Positions 1 through 8,737 of a DNA stretch of 60,788 bases are shown here, one piece after another. The position numbers and the translations under genes are program-made. The notes beneath the pieces were generated by a model that had not been told where the DNA came from, made no database searches, and saw only the letters and a program-made list of their open reading frames with translations. The stretch spans positions 1 through 60,788 of the forward strand of contig NZ_JAIRBB010000014.1 of assembly GCF_022008395.1 (NCBI RefSeq), written 5' to 3'. The first letter of the stretch is position 1, and each line of letters opens with the position of its first letter. Source of the stretch: Aequorivita xiaoshiensis. GTDB lineage: Bacteria; Bacteroidota; Bacteroidia; Flavobacteriales; Flavobacteriaceae.

Positions 1-72
1 AGGAGATTGTTCTTCTTCCTTTTATTTGACAGTTGTTTTTCTAAAGTTATAAATAGAACGACCTACACTCCC

Positions 73-726
73 ACAGCGTGGGTGGTGATTGCAGCATTAC
101 CAAAGTAACCCTGCAAGAACCGTTTTTACTCCTCCAGCCGCCTTCCTTTTTTGCAAACCTTATAGTATTGGAGGTGATCAAAACTTCTATTTGTTCTAAA
201 CTGACAGCGTGGGTGGTGATTGCAGCGTTACCAAAGTAACCCTGCAAGAACCGTTTTTACTCCTCCAGCCGACTTCCTTTTTTGTAAACCTTATAGTATT
301 GGAGGTGATTAAAACTTCTTTTGGCCTAAACTGACAATGTGGGTGGTGATTGCAGCGTTACCAAAGTAACCCTACAAGAACCGTTTTTACTCCTCCAGCC
401 GCCTTCCTTTTTTGTAAACCTTATAGTATTGGAGGTGAATAAAACTTCTTTTGCCTTAAACTGACAGCGTGGGTGGTGATTGCAGCGTTACCAAAGTAAC
501 CCTGCAAGAACCGTTTTTAACTCCTCCAGCCGCCTTCCTTTTTTGTAACCTTATAGATCTGGAGTTGAGTAACATTTTTTTTGCCCTAAACTGACAGCGT
601 GGGTGGTGATTGCAGCGTTACCAAAGTAACCCTGCAAGAACCGTTTACACTTTCCAAGCCGGCTTTTTCTTTTTTTGTAAACCTTATAGATCTGGAGTTG
701 AGTAACATTTTTTTTGCTTTAAACTG
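73..726. repeat. Tandem array of five ~130-bp repeats
   Basis: Five head-to-tail copies begin at about 73, 204, 334, 464 and 594 (period 130-131 bp), followed by a decayed start of a sixth copy near 727-745. Each copy starts ACAGCGTGGGTGGTGATTGC (third copy ACAATG...). Each holds a palindrome GCAGCGTTAC-CAAA-GTAACCCTGC (10-bp arms, one mismatch) and a second, longer inverted repeat ACTCCTCCAG ... TTGGAGGTGA, which in copy 4 becomes CTCCAG/CTGGAG. Copies 1-4 are nearly identical; copy 5 is more diverged. No convincing coding frame runs through the array. The function is unknown. Confidence 0.93.
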
Positions 727-1107
727 AAATACTTTACTGGGTGGTAAAATTTTTGTATTTGGTTAGAATCTTATTGCTGTCCCTGGCGTTGCTATTATGG
801 AAGGCCTAATCAGTTACAAAAAAAATCAATTAAATATTCTTAGGCTTAGTTTTAAGTAAGCGATTTGTTATTCTGCTATAACCACAGTATAATTCACATA
901 AATCAAATCATTTTCATATTTAATTGAACTGCCTACCTCATTTCGATTAAAGCTTGAAAAACTGCTGTTTACTCAACAATTAGTTTAAGGCTAAATTATT
1001 ATTGATGCAAACTATGACCTGTAGGTTTTAATTTCCAATTTTGTTTCCACGCTATATTTATTATATTTAATAATCCAATACATTAATCTCCTCCACAATT
1101 TTTAGTT
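727..1107. other. Intergenic, nothing recognised
   Basis: AT-rich stretch between the repeat array and the helicase gene. It holds the decayed edge of a sixth repeat (GGGTGGT near 739-745), but I see no tRNA, terminator hairpin or coding frame. No clear TAnnTTTG promoter box could be assigned to the downstream gene. Confidence 0.5.
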
Positions 1108-3567
1108 ATGATTGAAAATCCTGAAATCGATCTGGCTTGGAACTTCGTCAATTATACCGATAGGAATATTTTTCTGACCGGGAAAGCAGGGACTGGAAAA
1201 ACTACGTTTCTACATAGGTTAAAAACGGGTTCCTTAAAGAGGATGGCAGTTGTTGCACCTACCGGAGTGGCGGCTATCAACGCAGGAGGGGTAACTATTC
1301 ATTCTTTTTTTCAGTTGCCATTTGGGCCCATATTACCCGAGTCTGCAAATACGCAAGACAATTCTTTCTCTAAAAAATTCAGTAAAAAGAAAATCAATAT
1401 TATTAAGTCTTTAGATTTGTTGGTTATAGATGAAGTAAGTATGGTGCGAGCTGATTTACTCGATGGAATAGACCAAGTTTTGCGTAGGTTTAGAGATAGA
1501 AGCAAACCCTTTGGTGGCGCCCAACTTTTAATGATTGGTGACTTGCAACAGCTTTCGCCAGTAATTAAAAATGATGAATGGCAGCTTTTAAAACAATACT
1601 ACAGCACAGGATTTTTTTTTGGAAGCAATTCTTTTCAGAACTCGAATACGCTTACCATTGAATTGAAACACATCTACAGACAAGAAAGTGAAGATTTTAT
1701 AACAATATTGAACGAAATTAGAAATAATTCCTTGACTCACGAATCTTCCGAAATACTCAACAAACAGTATATTCCCGAGTTTTCGGCACATAATGGCGCT
1801 GGGTATATCACTTTGACCACCCATAACAATAGAGCCGACAGAATTAATGCTGCAGAACTGAAAAAGCTGAAAACGAAAAGCTTTATTTACGACGCAGAAA
1901 TAGATGGAAAGTTTCCCGAATATACCTATCCCACTCATTCGGAGCTGGAACTCAAGATAGGTGCGCAAGTTATGTTCGTTAAAAATGACAGCTCTCCGGA
2001 AAAGCGTTATTTCAATGGAAAGATTGGGACTGTGGTCGATTTAGACGAAGGTGAAGTGCTAGTGCGATGTCCCGATGATAAATTTGATATTGTAACCAGC
2101 CCAGAAATATGGAAGAATATTCAATATTCCATAAATCCAAAGACAAAAGAAATAATGGAAGATGAAATTGGTTCATTTACACAAATTCCGCTGCGTTTGG
2201 CTTGGGCTATAACTATTCATAAAAGTCAGGGGCTCACTTTTGAAAAAGTAATTATCGATGCCCAAGAAGCCTTCGCCCACGGACAAACCTATGTAGCTTT
2301 AAGCCGATGCAAAACTTTGGAAGGGATAGTTTTAACTGGTCCGCTCTTCCAAAAAAGTATTATCAACAATCGTGAAGTCGCTTCCTTTAACAAAAATGCC
2401 GAAGAGAACCAGCCAGATTCTTCTATTTTGGAAACTTCGCAGATAGTATATCAACTTAATTTGATTAACGAAATTTTTAATTTCCATTCTTTTCTACAAC
2501 CGGTTAGTAGAATTATAGATATATGCTTTATAAATAAAGGCAGCATTAGCGGAAATTTATTCGATCAATTAACCATTTTAAAAGAAAAAGGTGTGACCGA
2601 ACTTTTAAAAGTTAATACGAAATTCCAAATTCAAATAAAAAACTTAAGTGAACACGAGGCTCCAGAAAATAATGTTATACTACAGGAACGCTTCAAAAAA
2701 GCGGTTTTTTATTTTGAAAAGCACCTAGAAAATTTTATTGTACAACCTTTAGCTAATTTAAATTTTGCAACAGATAATAAAGCAATTAAAGAAGATATTA
2801 CAAATCAGCTTAATAATTTGGAAGAATTGATAGCTGTAAAACAATATTGCTTTAAAGGTTTAAAAAAAGGTTTCAATACCTCAAAATACCTTGATTTACG
2901 GGCTAAAGCTGCACTACAAGAAGTAGAAATACCAAAACGGAAAAACGCCGACTTTATCCCTTCAATTGAAAATAATCAATTATTTGAATTTCTGCGAGAA
3001 CTGCGCACCAAGTTTTCGGAAGAAGAAGCTATTCCGCCCTATCAAGTTTTTACCCAAAAAGCGCTTTTTGAAATGTGCGAAGTATTACCAACAAACGTAA
3101 AGCAATTGCGACAAATTTCCGATATCGGAAAAGTTAGACTTAAAAAATACGGTGCTGCAATCCTGGAGGTAATTAATCAATACTGTGAAGATAACGCAAT
3201 AACCATAAATAAGGAAACCAAATTGGTTCCTAGAAAAAGCGAAACACAGAATATCTCCTTCAAATTATTCAAATCGGGTATGAGCGTTGCTGAAATTGCT
3301 AAAGAACGAGGTTTTACAATGGGCACTATTGAAGGGCATCTCAGCACTTTTCTTGCTACGGGTGAAATTAAAATTACCGAATTAATGCCTGTGGAAAAAT
3401 ATCTTGAACTCAAAAAAATAATGGAAACCGAAGACTACAAGGGTTTCGGCGATTTAAAAAGCAAAATTGACGATAAATTCACTTATGGTGACTTACGAAT
3501 GGTTGCCAATGTACTTCAGCTCAAGAAAGGCGCGAAATCTCAAGCCAATTCATCTAAAGTAAATTAA
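1108..3567 (+). CDS. PIF1-like DNA helicase with HRDC and helix-turn-helix tail
   Basis: Probable ATP-dependent 5'-3' DNA helicase of the PIF1/RecD-like superfamily 1. Visible motifs are Walker A GKAGTGKTT (residues 25-33), PTGVAA (51-56), Walker B DEVSM (108-112), GDLQQL (144-149), HKSQG (371-375) and YVALSR (395-400). The last ~200 residues look like an HRDC nucleic-acid-binding domain (about 640-705) followed by a helix-turn-helix of the type often fused to Bacteroidota helicases (about 715-775). At 819 aa it is complete. It starts with ATG without a Shine-Dalgarno. The last codons overlap the convergent ZIP gene by 4 bp. The role (replication-fork or recombination maintenance) is inferred from family. 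Confidence 0.9.
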   Translation: MIENPEIDLAWNFVNYTDRNIFLTGKAGTGKTTFLHRLKTGSLKRMAVVAPTGVAAINAGGVTIHSFFQLPFGPILPESANTQDNSFSKKFSKKKINIIKSLDLLVIDEVSMVRADLLDGIDQVLRRFRDRSKPFGGAQLLMIGDLQQLSPVIKNDEWQLLKQYYSTGFFFGSNSFQNSNTLTIELKHIYRQESEDFITILNEIRNNSLTHESSEILNKQYIPEFSAHNGAGYITLTTHNNRADRINAAELKKLKTKSFIYDAEIDGKFPEYTYPTHSELELKIGAQVMFVKNDSSPEKRYFNGKIGTVVDLDEGEVLVRCPDDKFDIVTSPEIWKNIQYSINPKTKEIMEDEIGSFTQIPLRLAWAITIHKSQGLTFEKVIIDAQEAFAHGQTYVALSRCKTLEGIVLTGPLFQKSIINNREVASFNKNAEENQPDSSILETSQIVYQLNLINEIFNFHSFLQPVSRIIDICFINKGSISGNLFDQLTILKEKGVTELLKVNTKFQIQIKNLSEHEAPENNVILQERFKKAVFYFEKHLENFIVQPLANLNFATDNKAIKEDITNQLNNLEELIAVKQYCFKGLKKGFNTSKYLDLRAKAALQEVEIPKRKNADFIPSIENNQLFEFLRELRTKFSEEEAIPPYQVFTQKALFEMCEVLPTNVKQLRQISDIGKVRLKKYGAAILEVINQYCEDNAITINKETKLVPRKSETQNISFKLFKSGMSVAEIAKERGFTMGTIEGHLSTFLATGEIKITELMPVEKYLELKKIMETEDYKGFGDLKSKIDDKFTYGDLRMVANVLQLKKGAKSQANSSKVN

Positions 3568-4232
3568 ATAAAATAAGCAATGATCACAGCTAGGATAACT
3601 GCTGTCATTTTAGAGAGATTGAACTTATGGTTTTTAGAACTTTCAAAAAGTATTGTTGTTGAAACGTGTAAAAAGATTCCGATTACTATTGCTGTTATTG
3701 GCGTTTCGTATTGATGAAAGAAGTCATAATGAGTCGAAAGATAGTTTCCTAGAGGTGTCATTAAGGCAAAAAAGAATAAGAATAACAATGTAGTCGATTT
3801 TCGATACCCAGCGGTTATAAAAAAGAAGGATAGTATGATGGCGACAGGCACCTTATGAATAATAATAGCTGTTAGTAAATTGTTTTCTTCCGAGATAGGA
3901 AAACCTTCCATAAAGGCATGTATGCCCAAACTTATAAAGAGTATCCAAGGAAAATGTTTGTTTTCTGAATGTAGATGAATGTGTCCGTGTTCGGCCCCCT
4001 TAGAAAAAAACTCTAGAAATATTTGCAAGAGTATTCCGAGCATTATATATACTCCAATACTTTTAGAATGGTCTTCAAATACGTGTGGTAACAATTCAAA
4101 AACTGTTATAGATAATAGAAATCCACCGCTAAAGGCTAGAAAAACTTCCATATTGCGCATTTCTTTTTTCTTTAAAAAAAGTGCGACTATGTAACCTATT
4201 ACTACGGCTAAAAAAAGTAAAATATAATTCAT
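3564..4232 (-). CDS. ZIP family divalent metal transporter
   Basis: 222-residue integral membrane protein with about eight hydrophobic segments. It has the family-defining TM4 and TM5 motifs: HAFMEG (residues 105-110) and HKVPV (126-130). A His-rich loop, EHGHIHLH (81-88), lies between TM3 and TM4, as is usual for the variable metal-binding loop. ZIP proteins move Zn2+, Fe2+ or Mn2+ into the cytoplasm; the specific metal cannot be told. The start codon overlaps the stop of the upstream methyltransferase (TAATG), so the two are probably one translationally coupled transcript. Confidence 0.88.
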   Translation of the reverse strand: MNYILLFLAVVIGYIVALFLKKKEMRNMEVFLAFSGGFLLSITVFELLPHVFEDHSKSIGVYIMLGILLQIFLEFFSKGAEHGHIHLHSENKHFPWILFISLGIHAFMEGFPISEENNLLTAIIIHKVPVAIILSFFFITAGYRKSTTLLFLFFFALMTPLGNYLSTHYDFFHQYETPITAIVIGIFLHVSTTILFESSKNHKFNLSKMTAVILAVIIAYFI

Positions 4233-4963
4233 TAGTTAAAAATCAGGATTAATCTTTCTGAGGTGTTTTCATCAAATTTATTGAGTTTGTAATCTCCAAA
4301 TACTGCTTTTAACGTTACTCCAGCCTTCTCAAAGTAGTCTTTAAAGCCTTCCAATCTTAATGCTTTTACTCTTTCAGTAAAACAATAGTCATCTCCTTCA
4401 TCATTAAATCGGATATTTTTTATGATATAACCATCTTCAACATATTTTTCAATATCAAATAAGATTCCACCAACTTCTTTTTTTTCTGAAGGAACTAATT
4501 TTTTTATAGCTAATTCGACATTTAAAAAATCTATAACCCCATATCCGTTTGGTTTTAATTCAGATTTAATTGCTTTAATTGTCCTTAAGTTATCTTCTTC
4601 TTTTTCAAAATAACCAAAACTTGTATAAAGATTAAATACAGCGTCAAATTTTTTTGGAAATGGTAAACACATATCGTGGACTTCAAATTGGAGTCTAGGT
4701 TTTTCGTATTGTTTGGCATAAGCAATACTTTCTTCAGAAAGATCTACTCCTGTTACATTAAATCCTTGTCGGTATAAATATTTTGAATGTCTGCCCTTTC
4801 CACAGGCAAGATCTAGAATACTGTCGTTCTCTTTTAATTTTAAATAATTAGTGAGCGTGTTCATAAACAACGCCGCTTCTCTGTGGTCTCTATCTTTGTA
4901 GAGAATATGGTAATAAGGCGTGTTAAACCAGGAAGCGTACCAATTGTTTTTTTCTTTTTGCAT
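4232..4963 (-). CDS. Class I SAM-dependent methyltransferase
   Basis: 243 aa with a standard Rossmann methyltransferase core: motif I DLACGKGRH (residues 51-59), the acidic end of strand 2 in GVDLS (72-76), and a VHDMCLPF motif further on. The N-terminal SWFNTPYYHILY pattern is common in small Bacteroidota methyltransferases of unknown substrate. It overlaps the ZIP transporter by one base. It is divergent from the RlmL gene with only 58 bp between. The substrate is unknown; no restriction partner is nearby. Confidence 0.85.
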   Translation of the reverse strand: MQKEKNNWYASWFNTPYYHILYKDRDHREAALFMNTLTNYLKLKENDSILDLACGKGRHSKYLYRQGFNVTGVDLSEESIAYAKQYEKPRLQFEVHDMCLPFPKKFDAVFNLYTSFGYFEKEEDNLRTIKAIKSELKPNGYGVIDFLNVELAIKKLVPSEKKEVGGILFDIEKYVEDGYIIKNIRFNDEGDDYCFTERVKALRLEGFKDYFEKAGVTLKAVFGDYKLNKFDENTSERLILIFN

Positions 4964-4992
4964 AGTTATCGTTTCGCACTGCTAAAATACTG

Positions 4993-5000
4993 TATTTTTG
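4993..5000 (+). promoter_or_regulatory. -7 promoter box for the RlmL-like gene
   Basis: TATTTTTG matches the Bacteroidota -7 consensus TAnnTTTG and sits 22 bp before the ATG. No TTG lies at the usual -33 distance. Confidence 0.55.
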
Positions 5001-5021
5001 CAGTAAAACTGATTATATATT

Positions 5022-6179
5022 ATGGTAAAGAATTTTAAAATGGTAGCTAAGACCCTTTTCGGGATGGAAGAGCTACTGGCTCAGGAACTTCGTCAATTAG
5101 GAGCGTCTTCGATTGAATTAGGGACCCGAAATGTTTCCTTTGAAGGAGACACTGGCTTTATGTATAAAGCAAACTTATGCTGCCGTACTGCAATTAAAAT
5201 TCTGAAGCCAATTACAGCCTTTAATATTTTCACAGAAGAAGATTTATATAAAAAAGTCTATGAGATGCCCTGGGAAAACTATATGGACGTAAAAGGTTCA
5301 TTAGCAGTGAATGCTACTGTTTTTTCAGATGTATTTACACATTCTCAATATATCGCTTTAAAGACAAAAGATGCTATTGTAGATCGTTTTCGCGATAGGG
5401 AAGGAGTTAGGCCAGATGTGGATTTAGACCACCCTACTTTACGTATAAATGTACATATAGATCGTAATATCTGTACTATTTCACTAGATAGTTCTGGAGA
5501 ATCATTACACAAACGTGGTTATAAAGTAGAAAGTACTCTTGCCCCAATAAATGAAGTTTTAGCTGCAGGTATTTTAATGTTATCTGGTTGGCAAGGGCAG
5601 TGTGACTTTTTAGATCCAATGTGTGGGAGTGGCACTATGTTGACTGAAGCTGCATTGATAGCGTGTAATATTCCACCAAATCTAAATCGTGAGGAATTTG
5701 GTTTCGAAACTTGGCCAGATTTTGATATAGATTTATATGAGAAAATAGAAGAAGCAGCTCTTAAAAAAGTTCGTGATTTCCCTCATAAAATTTATGGTTT
5801 CGATTCTGATCCTGTTGCTGTTCATAAAGCTAAGGAGAATATAAAAAGTGCAAATCTTCAAGAATTTATTGAGGTAAGACAACAAGATTTTTTTGAAAGT
5901 AAAAAGCAAGGCGAAAAGTCGTTGTATATGGTTTTCAACCCACCGTATGATGAAAGAATATCTGTAAATGATATTCGGGAGTTTTATAGCTCTATTGGGA
6001 ATACATTAAAGCGTGGGTATCCTGGGACTCAGGCTTGGATGATAACTTCAAATATGGAAGCGCTTAAATTTGTTGGACTTCGACCTTCAAGAAAAATTAA
6101 ATTGTTCAACGGAAAATTAGAATCCAAACTTGTGCGATACGAAATGTATGAAGGAAGTAGAAAAGCGTCTAAGCAATAA
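5022..6179 (+). CDS. rlmL: THUMP-domain 23S rRNA methyltransferase, RlmL (m2G2445) type
   Basis: 385 aa. The N-terminal half (about 45-155) is a THUMP RNA-binding region. The C-terminal half is an N2-guanine methyltransferase with motif I DPMCGSGT (198-205) and catalytic motif IV NPPYDERI (306-313). This matches the RlmL half of the E. coli RlmKL fusion; the RlmK half is absent, as usual in Bacteroidota. It acts in the cytoplasm on 23S rRNA during ribosome assembly. It is monocistronic, with a -7 box upstream and a terminator hairpin about 150 bp downstream. Confidence 0.9.
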   Translation: MVKNFKMVAKTLFGMEELLAQELRQLGASSIELGTRNVSFEGDTGFMYKANLCCRTAIKILKPITAFNIFTEEDLYKKVYEMPWENYMDVKGSLAVNATVFSDVFTHSQYIALKTKDAIVDRFRDREGVRPDVDLDHPTLRINVHIDRNICTISLDSSGESLHKRGYKVESTLAPINEVLAAGILMLSGWQGQCDFLDPMCGSGTMLTEAALIACNIPPNLNREEFGFETWPDFDIDLYEKIEEAALKKVRDFPHKIYGFDSDPVAVHKAKENIKSANLQEFIEVRQQDFFESKKQGEKSLYMVFNPPYDERISVNDIREFYSSIGNTLKRGYPGTQAWMITSNMEALKFVGLRPSRKIKLFNGKLESKLVRYEMYEGSRKASKQ

Positions 6180-6722
6180 AATTTAAGATTAATCTCCTAT
6201 TCAAGAAAATTTTCCTCTAAAAAATTAGTCTATTTCTAAAATATCGCCTTGGTGATTAATCGTGAAATCGGTTATCGGCCTAGTAATAAGTTGATGATTG
6301 AAATTTCTATTGAATGCACTTTGCGAATCACTTCTTTGCTATGACTGAAAAGTGATTTTTTTACTTTACAAAATACTTTGCTATATCGGCAAAGGCACAT
6401 CAAACTGGCTCAACTATTATCTTGGATTTTAGGTATAGTATAAAGCTTAAAAAACCTATATATGCCGCTATAACTACATTGCCACTGAAGCGAATTATTA
6501 TGGAACTGGTTTCCTTGTATATTGAGAAAAACATAATTTATTCTTGTATTATTAAATAATAAATTGTATTTATGCAATATCATTACGAGTTTCTTAATTG
6601 AAACAGCAACCTGCCTAAACAGGCGAAGGTGCTAAAACGATGAGCCAGTCCGGGAAAAATATGTTATCCTACACATTTCATTTGTTTTTTTGTAATGGTT
6701 TAATTTTTTAATTAAATCTATT
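6180..6722. other. Intergenic region with terminator and a structured element
   Basis: 543 bp without a convincing gene. It contains an intrinsic terminator (6326-6362) and a nested hairpin at 6606-6632: inner arms GCCT-AAAC-AGGC, outer arms GCAACCT/AGGTGC with small bulges. The hairpin has no U-tract, so it is not a terminator. No TAnnTTTG box could be fixed for the gene at 6723. Confidence 0.5.
6326..6362 (+). terminator. Intrinsic terminator downstream of rlmL
   Basis: Perfect 8-bp arms AATCACTT (6326-6333) and AAGTGATT (6350-6357) are followed directly by a T tract. The loop of 16 nt is large. Confidence 0.6.
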
Positions 6723-7370
6723 ATGGAACATCTTATATTAAGCATAAAGGAGAGAGAACTGCATATCTCAAACTTCTTAGAAGTTTTTAAAACCTTGTGT
6801 GACGAGGAACTTATAGGAGCCTACAAAAATGCACTTAAAACCAACACAGGTGGCGAGCACCTTCAGGGTTTACGTATACAAGCTATGCGTAAAGCAATTT
6901 TCAGGAGATTAAATAAAACACCAGTTGATTTTAAAGATACCGTTTTAAGCACTAACGAAAACTCTGATATTCCAAATTTAAGTGTAGAAATAAAAGATCC
7001 AAAAATTCAAATCGTCAAGGAGATAAAGAAAAAATTTACTACAAAAACAGATACTGAGTCTCAGGTAATTGTTCATATCGATTCGGGGCCATATCGCGAT
7101 AGCCAAAGATTGCGAATTTGGGATAACACTTATCTAAAATGTAAGCAAACTGCAAGAACGTCTAAGTTGCTTTTTAGTGAAAATATTGCAATATACCCTA
7201 AATGGAGTTTTGTTGCATCTGGTACGATTTTCTCGTTTACCCTAATCTTCGAAAACCTTCCTAAAGAATGTCTCTCTTTTGATTTAATTGAAAATATACC
7301 AGAAATGGGTGGATTCTTTTTTAAAGGAATAAGGAGGAACAATCCGAACGTTTATCACTTACGGATGTAG
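6723..7370 (+). CDS. Uncharacterised protein, first gene of accessory island
   Basis: I do not recognise this 215-residue protein. It has no signal peptide or membrane segment and is basic and mixed alpha/beta. Residues about 20-65 form a helical stretch with LCDEELIGAY and many Arg/Lys. A linker and a beta-rich C-terminal half follow, ending in a PEMGGFFFKGIRRN segment. A similar DxxLIxxxN...R helical stretch recurs at the C-terminus of the protein at 7949-8725. The gene stands in front of a decayed coding remnant and the sirtuin operon, and is probably part of a horizontally variable island (inference). Confidence 0.72.
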   Translation: MEHLILSIKERELHISNFLEVFKTLCDEELIGAYKNALKTNTGGEHLQGLRIQAMRKAIFRRLNKTPVDFKDTVLSTNENSDIPNLSVEIKDPKIQIVKEIKKKFTTKTDTESQVIVHIDSGPYRDSQRLRIWDNTYLKCKQTARTSKLLFSENIAIYPKWSFVASGTIFSFTLIFENLPKECLSFDLIENIPEMGGFFFKGIRRNNPNVYHLRM

Positions 7371-7496
7371 AAAATTTTAAGCAACTTATAGCAGACTGAA
7401 ACTATACGAGATGTTTTAAAGCAATTTGGATTGCGCTATGATAATCAAATCTCCTACTCTAAACAAGAAGTTTATAATTACTTTTCAATTATTTAA
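7358..7496 (+). pseudogene. Decayed coding remnant with frameshift
   Basis: Two overlapping open frames join into one plausible peptide. Frame A (from 7358) reads LTDVENFKQLIAD and stops at TGA 7397-7399. Frame B takes over at 7395-7398 with ETIRDVLKQFGLRYDN and runs to TAA at 7494-7496. The composition looks coding and the switch occurs at a single point, as expected for a frameshifted C-terminal fragment. It also overlaps the end of the preceding gene in another frame. The original product is not recognised. Confidence 0.4.
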
Positions 7497-7569
7497 TCTA
7501 TGTAAAGGGTAGTACCATAAAAGTGTTTTTATAAACTAATATCACAACAACTAAGAATTAATAAATAAT

Positions 7570-7938
7570 ATGAATACCATTAATGTCAAATTAACCAATT
7601 CAAAAATCTCACAACCAATTGATGTGGTTGTTGCTACTATAGAAAAAGATTTCATTGATGTATCAGAAATTGTTACACAAAATAGATTTCCTTATTTGTT
7701 ATGCTTACCAGCTGAGAGTGTCGTGGCTTTATTAGATTTCACCAATGTATCACCCTATGAGATTTGGTATTTCGATGATGAATTTAAATTCTCAGGAAAA
7801 GGATTTAGTTTGATTTCGGGTAAAGGATCTTTTAGAATTCAAACACGTGCGAAGTATATTGTTTTGTGGAATCTCAAAAGCCAGTATTATAACAAGCACG
7901 CTCCTAAAAAATGTAATGAAGTTAGTTTGATAATATAA
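7570..7938 (+). CDS. Small uncharacterised protein, possibly a diverged DUF192 fold
   Basis: 122 aa, soluble, beta-rich, no signal peptide. The spacing of FPYLLCLP, a Trp-containing 'YEIWYFDDEFKF' segment and a terminal 'AKYIVLWNL' resembles the DUF192 layout (strand, FID-type turn, PARYVLE strand). The resemblance is weak and the canonical fWMknT motif is missing, so this is only a suggestion. The next gene starts 10 bp after its stop and the sirtuin follows 12 bp after that, so all three are probably cotranscribed. Confidence 0.7.
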   Translation: MNTINVKLTNSKISQPIDVVVATIEKDFIDVSEIVTQNRFPYLLCLPAESVVALLDFTNVSPYEIWYFDDEFKFSGKGFSLISGKGSFRIQTRAKYIVLWNLKSQYYNKHAPKKCNEVSLII

Positions 7939-7948
7939 TTCTGAATTT

Positions 7949-8725
7949 ATGGAAAATAAAAATAATACATTGGAAAACGGGCCTGAATTTCTAGATAGCG
8001 ACCAGATGCCCTTTGTCTTTTCAAGCCTTATAATAAATGTGGCGTCGGTTAACAAGAAGTTTGGAACATTGATAGACTTTATTTCAAAGTTTGATTTAAA
8101 TGGACAGACTAATGGAAAACTCTTAATAGTAGCTGAGATAGTCACTCCACCTGGCAACCTTATTCAAATAGTTGAAAATCGGCTTCGCCCTTTGAATTTT
8201 GTAAATAAGCTGGATTATGTATTTGTTGACGAAGAGTTAATACGTGGTGCTGGAGGTTCATATACACCTTACCTTAATCAGCCTCACCTTGCTTGTAAGA
8301 ATATTCCTTGGTTAGGCAGCTTGATTACAGCAGATGGGAACTTTGTTTGGTATAAAGAAACAGTTGAGAAAGAGATTGAAGCATATAATTTTCCATTCGT
8401 TAAATTTAATGTTTGGAAACAAATAGGTGTACAGAAGGCAGAAAAATCTGTTCTAAGAAGTGCCAAAATGAACCATATGCCTATTTCAGAATCTAGAGTA
8501 GAATATATTAAGAAGCTGTCTAAGCTTGACGATTTAGGGCTTATAGAATTGTTTAATACGTACGTTGGTCGAAAACATTTCAGCATTAGAATGCAAATGG
8601 ATGTATGGCTACTCCAGGATGAGTTTATAAAAAGGAATTTAGATTATAGTGTGATATTCGATGGTAAGTCATTCTCATTTGCCAAGAAGATAAAATTAGA
8701 GGGAAAAAAAGTAATTACTATATAG
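7949..8725 (+). CDS. Uncharacterised protein in sirtuin operon
   Basis: 258 aa, soluble, no family recognised. The middle contains aromatic and Pro-rich motifs (ACKNIPWLGSLITADGNF, about residues 115-132) that look like a structured enzyme or binding pocket. The last ~70 residues are helical, with 'KLDDLGLIELFNTYV' and a following Arg/Asp-rich helix that echo the N-terminal helices of the protein at 6723. It lies 10 bp after the 122-aa gene and 12 bp before cobB. No transmembrane or catalytic signature could be assigned. Confidence 0.7.
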   Translation: MENKNNTLENGPEFLDSDQMPFVFSSLIINVASVNKKFGTLIDFISKFDLNGQTNGKLLIVAEIVTPPGNLIQIVENRLRPLNFVNKLDYVFVDEELIRGAGGSYTPYLNQPHLACKNIPWLGSLITADGNFVWYKETVEKEIEAYNFPFVKFNVWKQIGVQKAEKSVLRSAKMNHMPISESRVEYIKKLSKLDDLGLIELFNTYVGRKHFSIRMQMDVWLLQDEFIKRNLDYSVIFDGKSFSFAKKIKLEGKKVITI

Positions 8726-8737
8726 AAAAACAAACTT

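Noticed and set aside
47-247. Small minus-strand protein in the repeat array
   Set aside because: It covers repeated, hairpin-forming DNA, is not preserved in the other copies and resembles no protein.
73-726. CRISPR array
   Set aside because: The 130-bp units are almost identical over their whole length; there are no unique spacers and no cas genes.
4232-4963. Restriction-modification methyltransferase
   Set aside because: The motif layout is that of small-molecule methyltransferases (no DPPY/NPPY motif) and no nuclease is adjacent.
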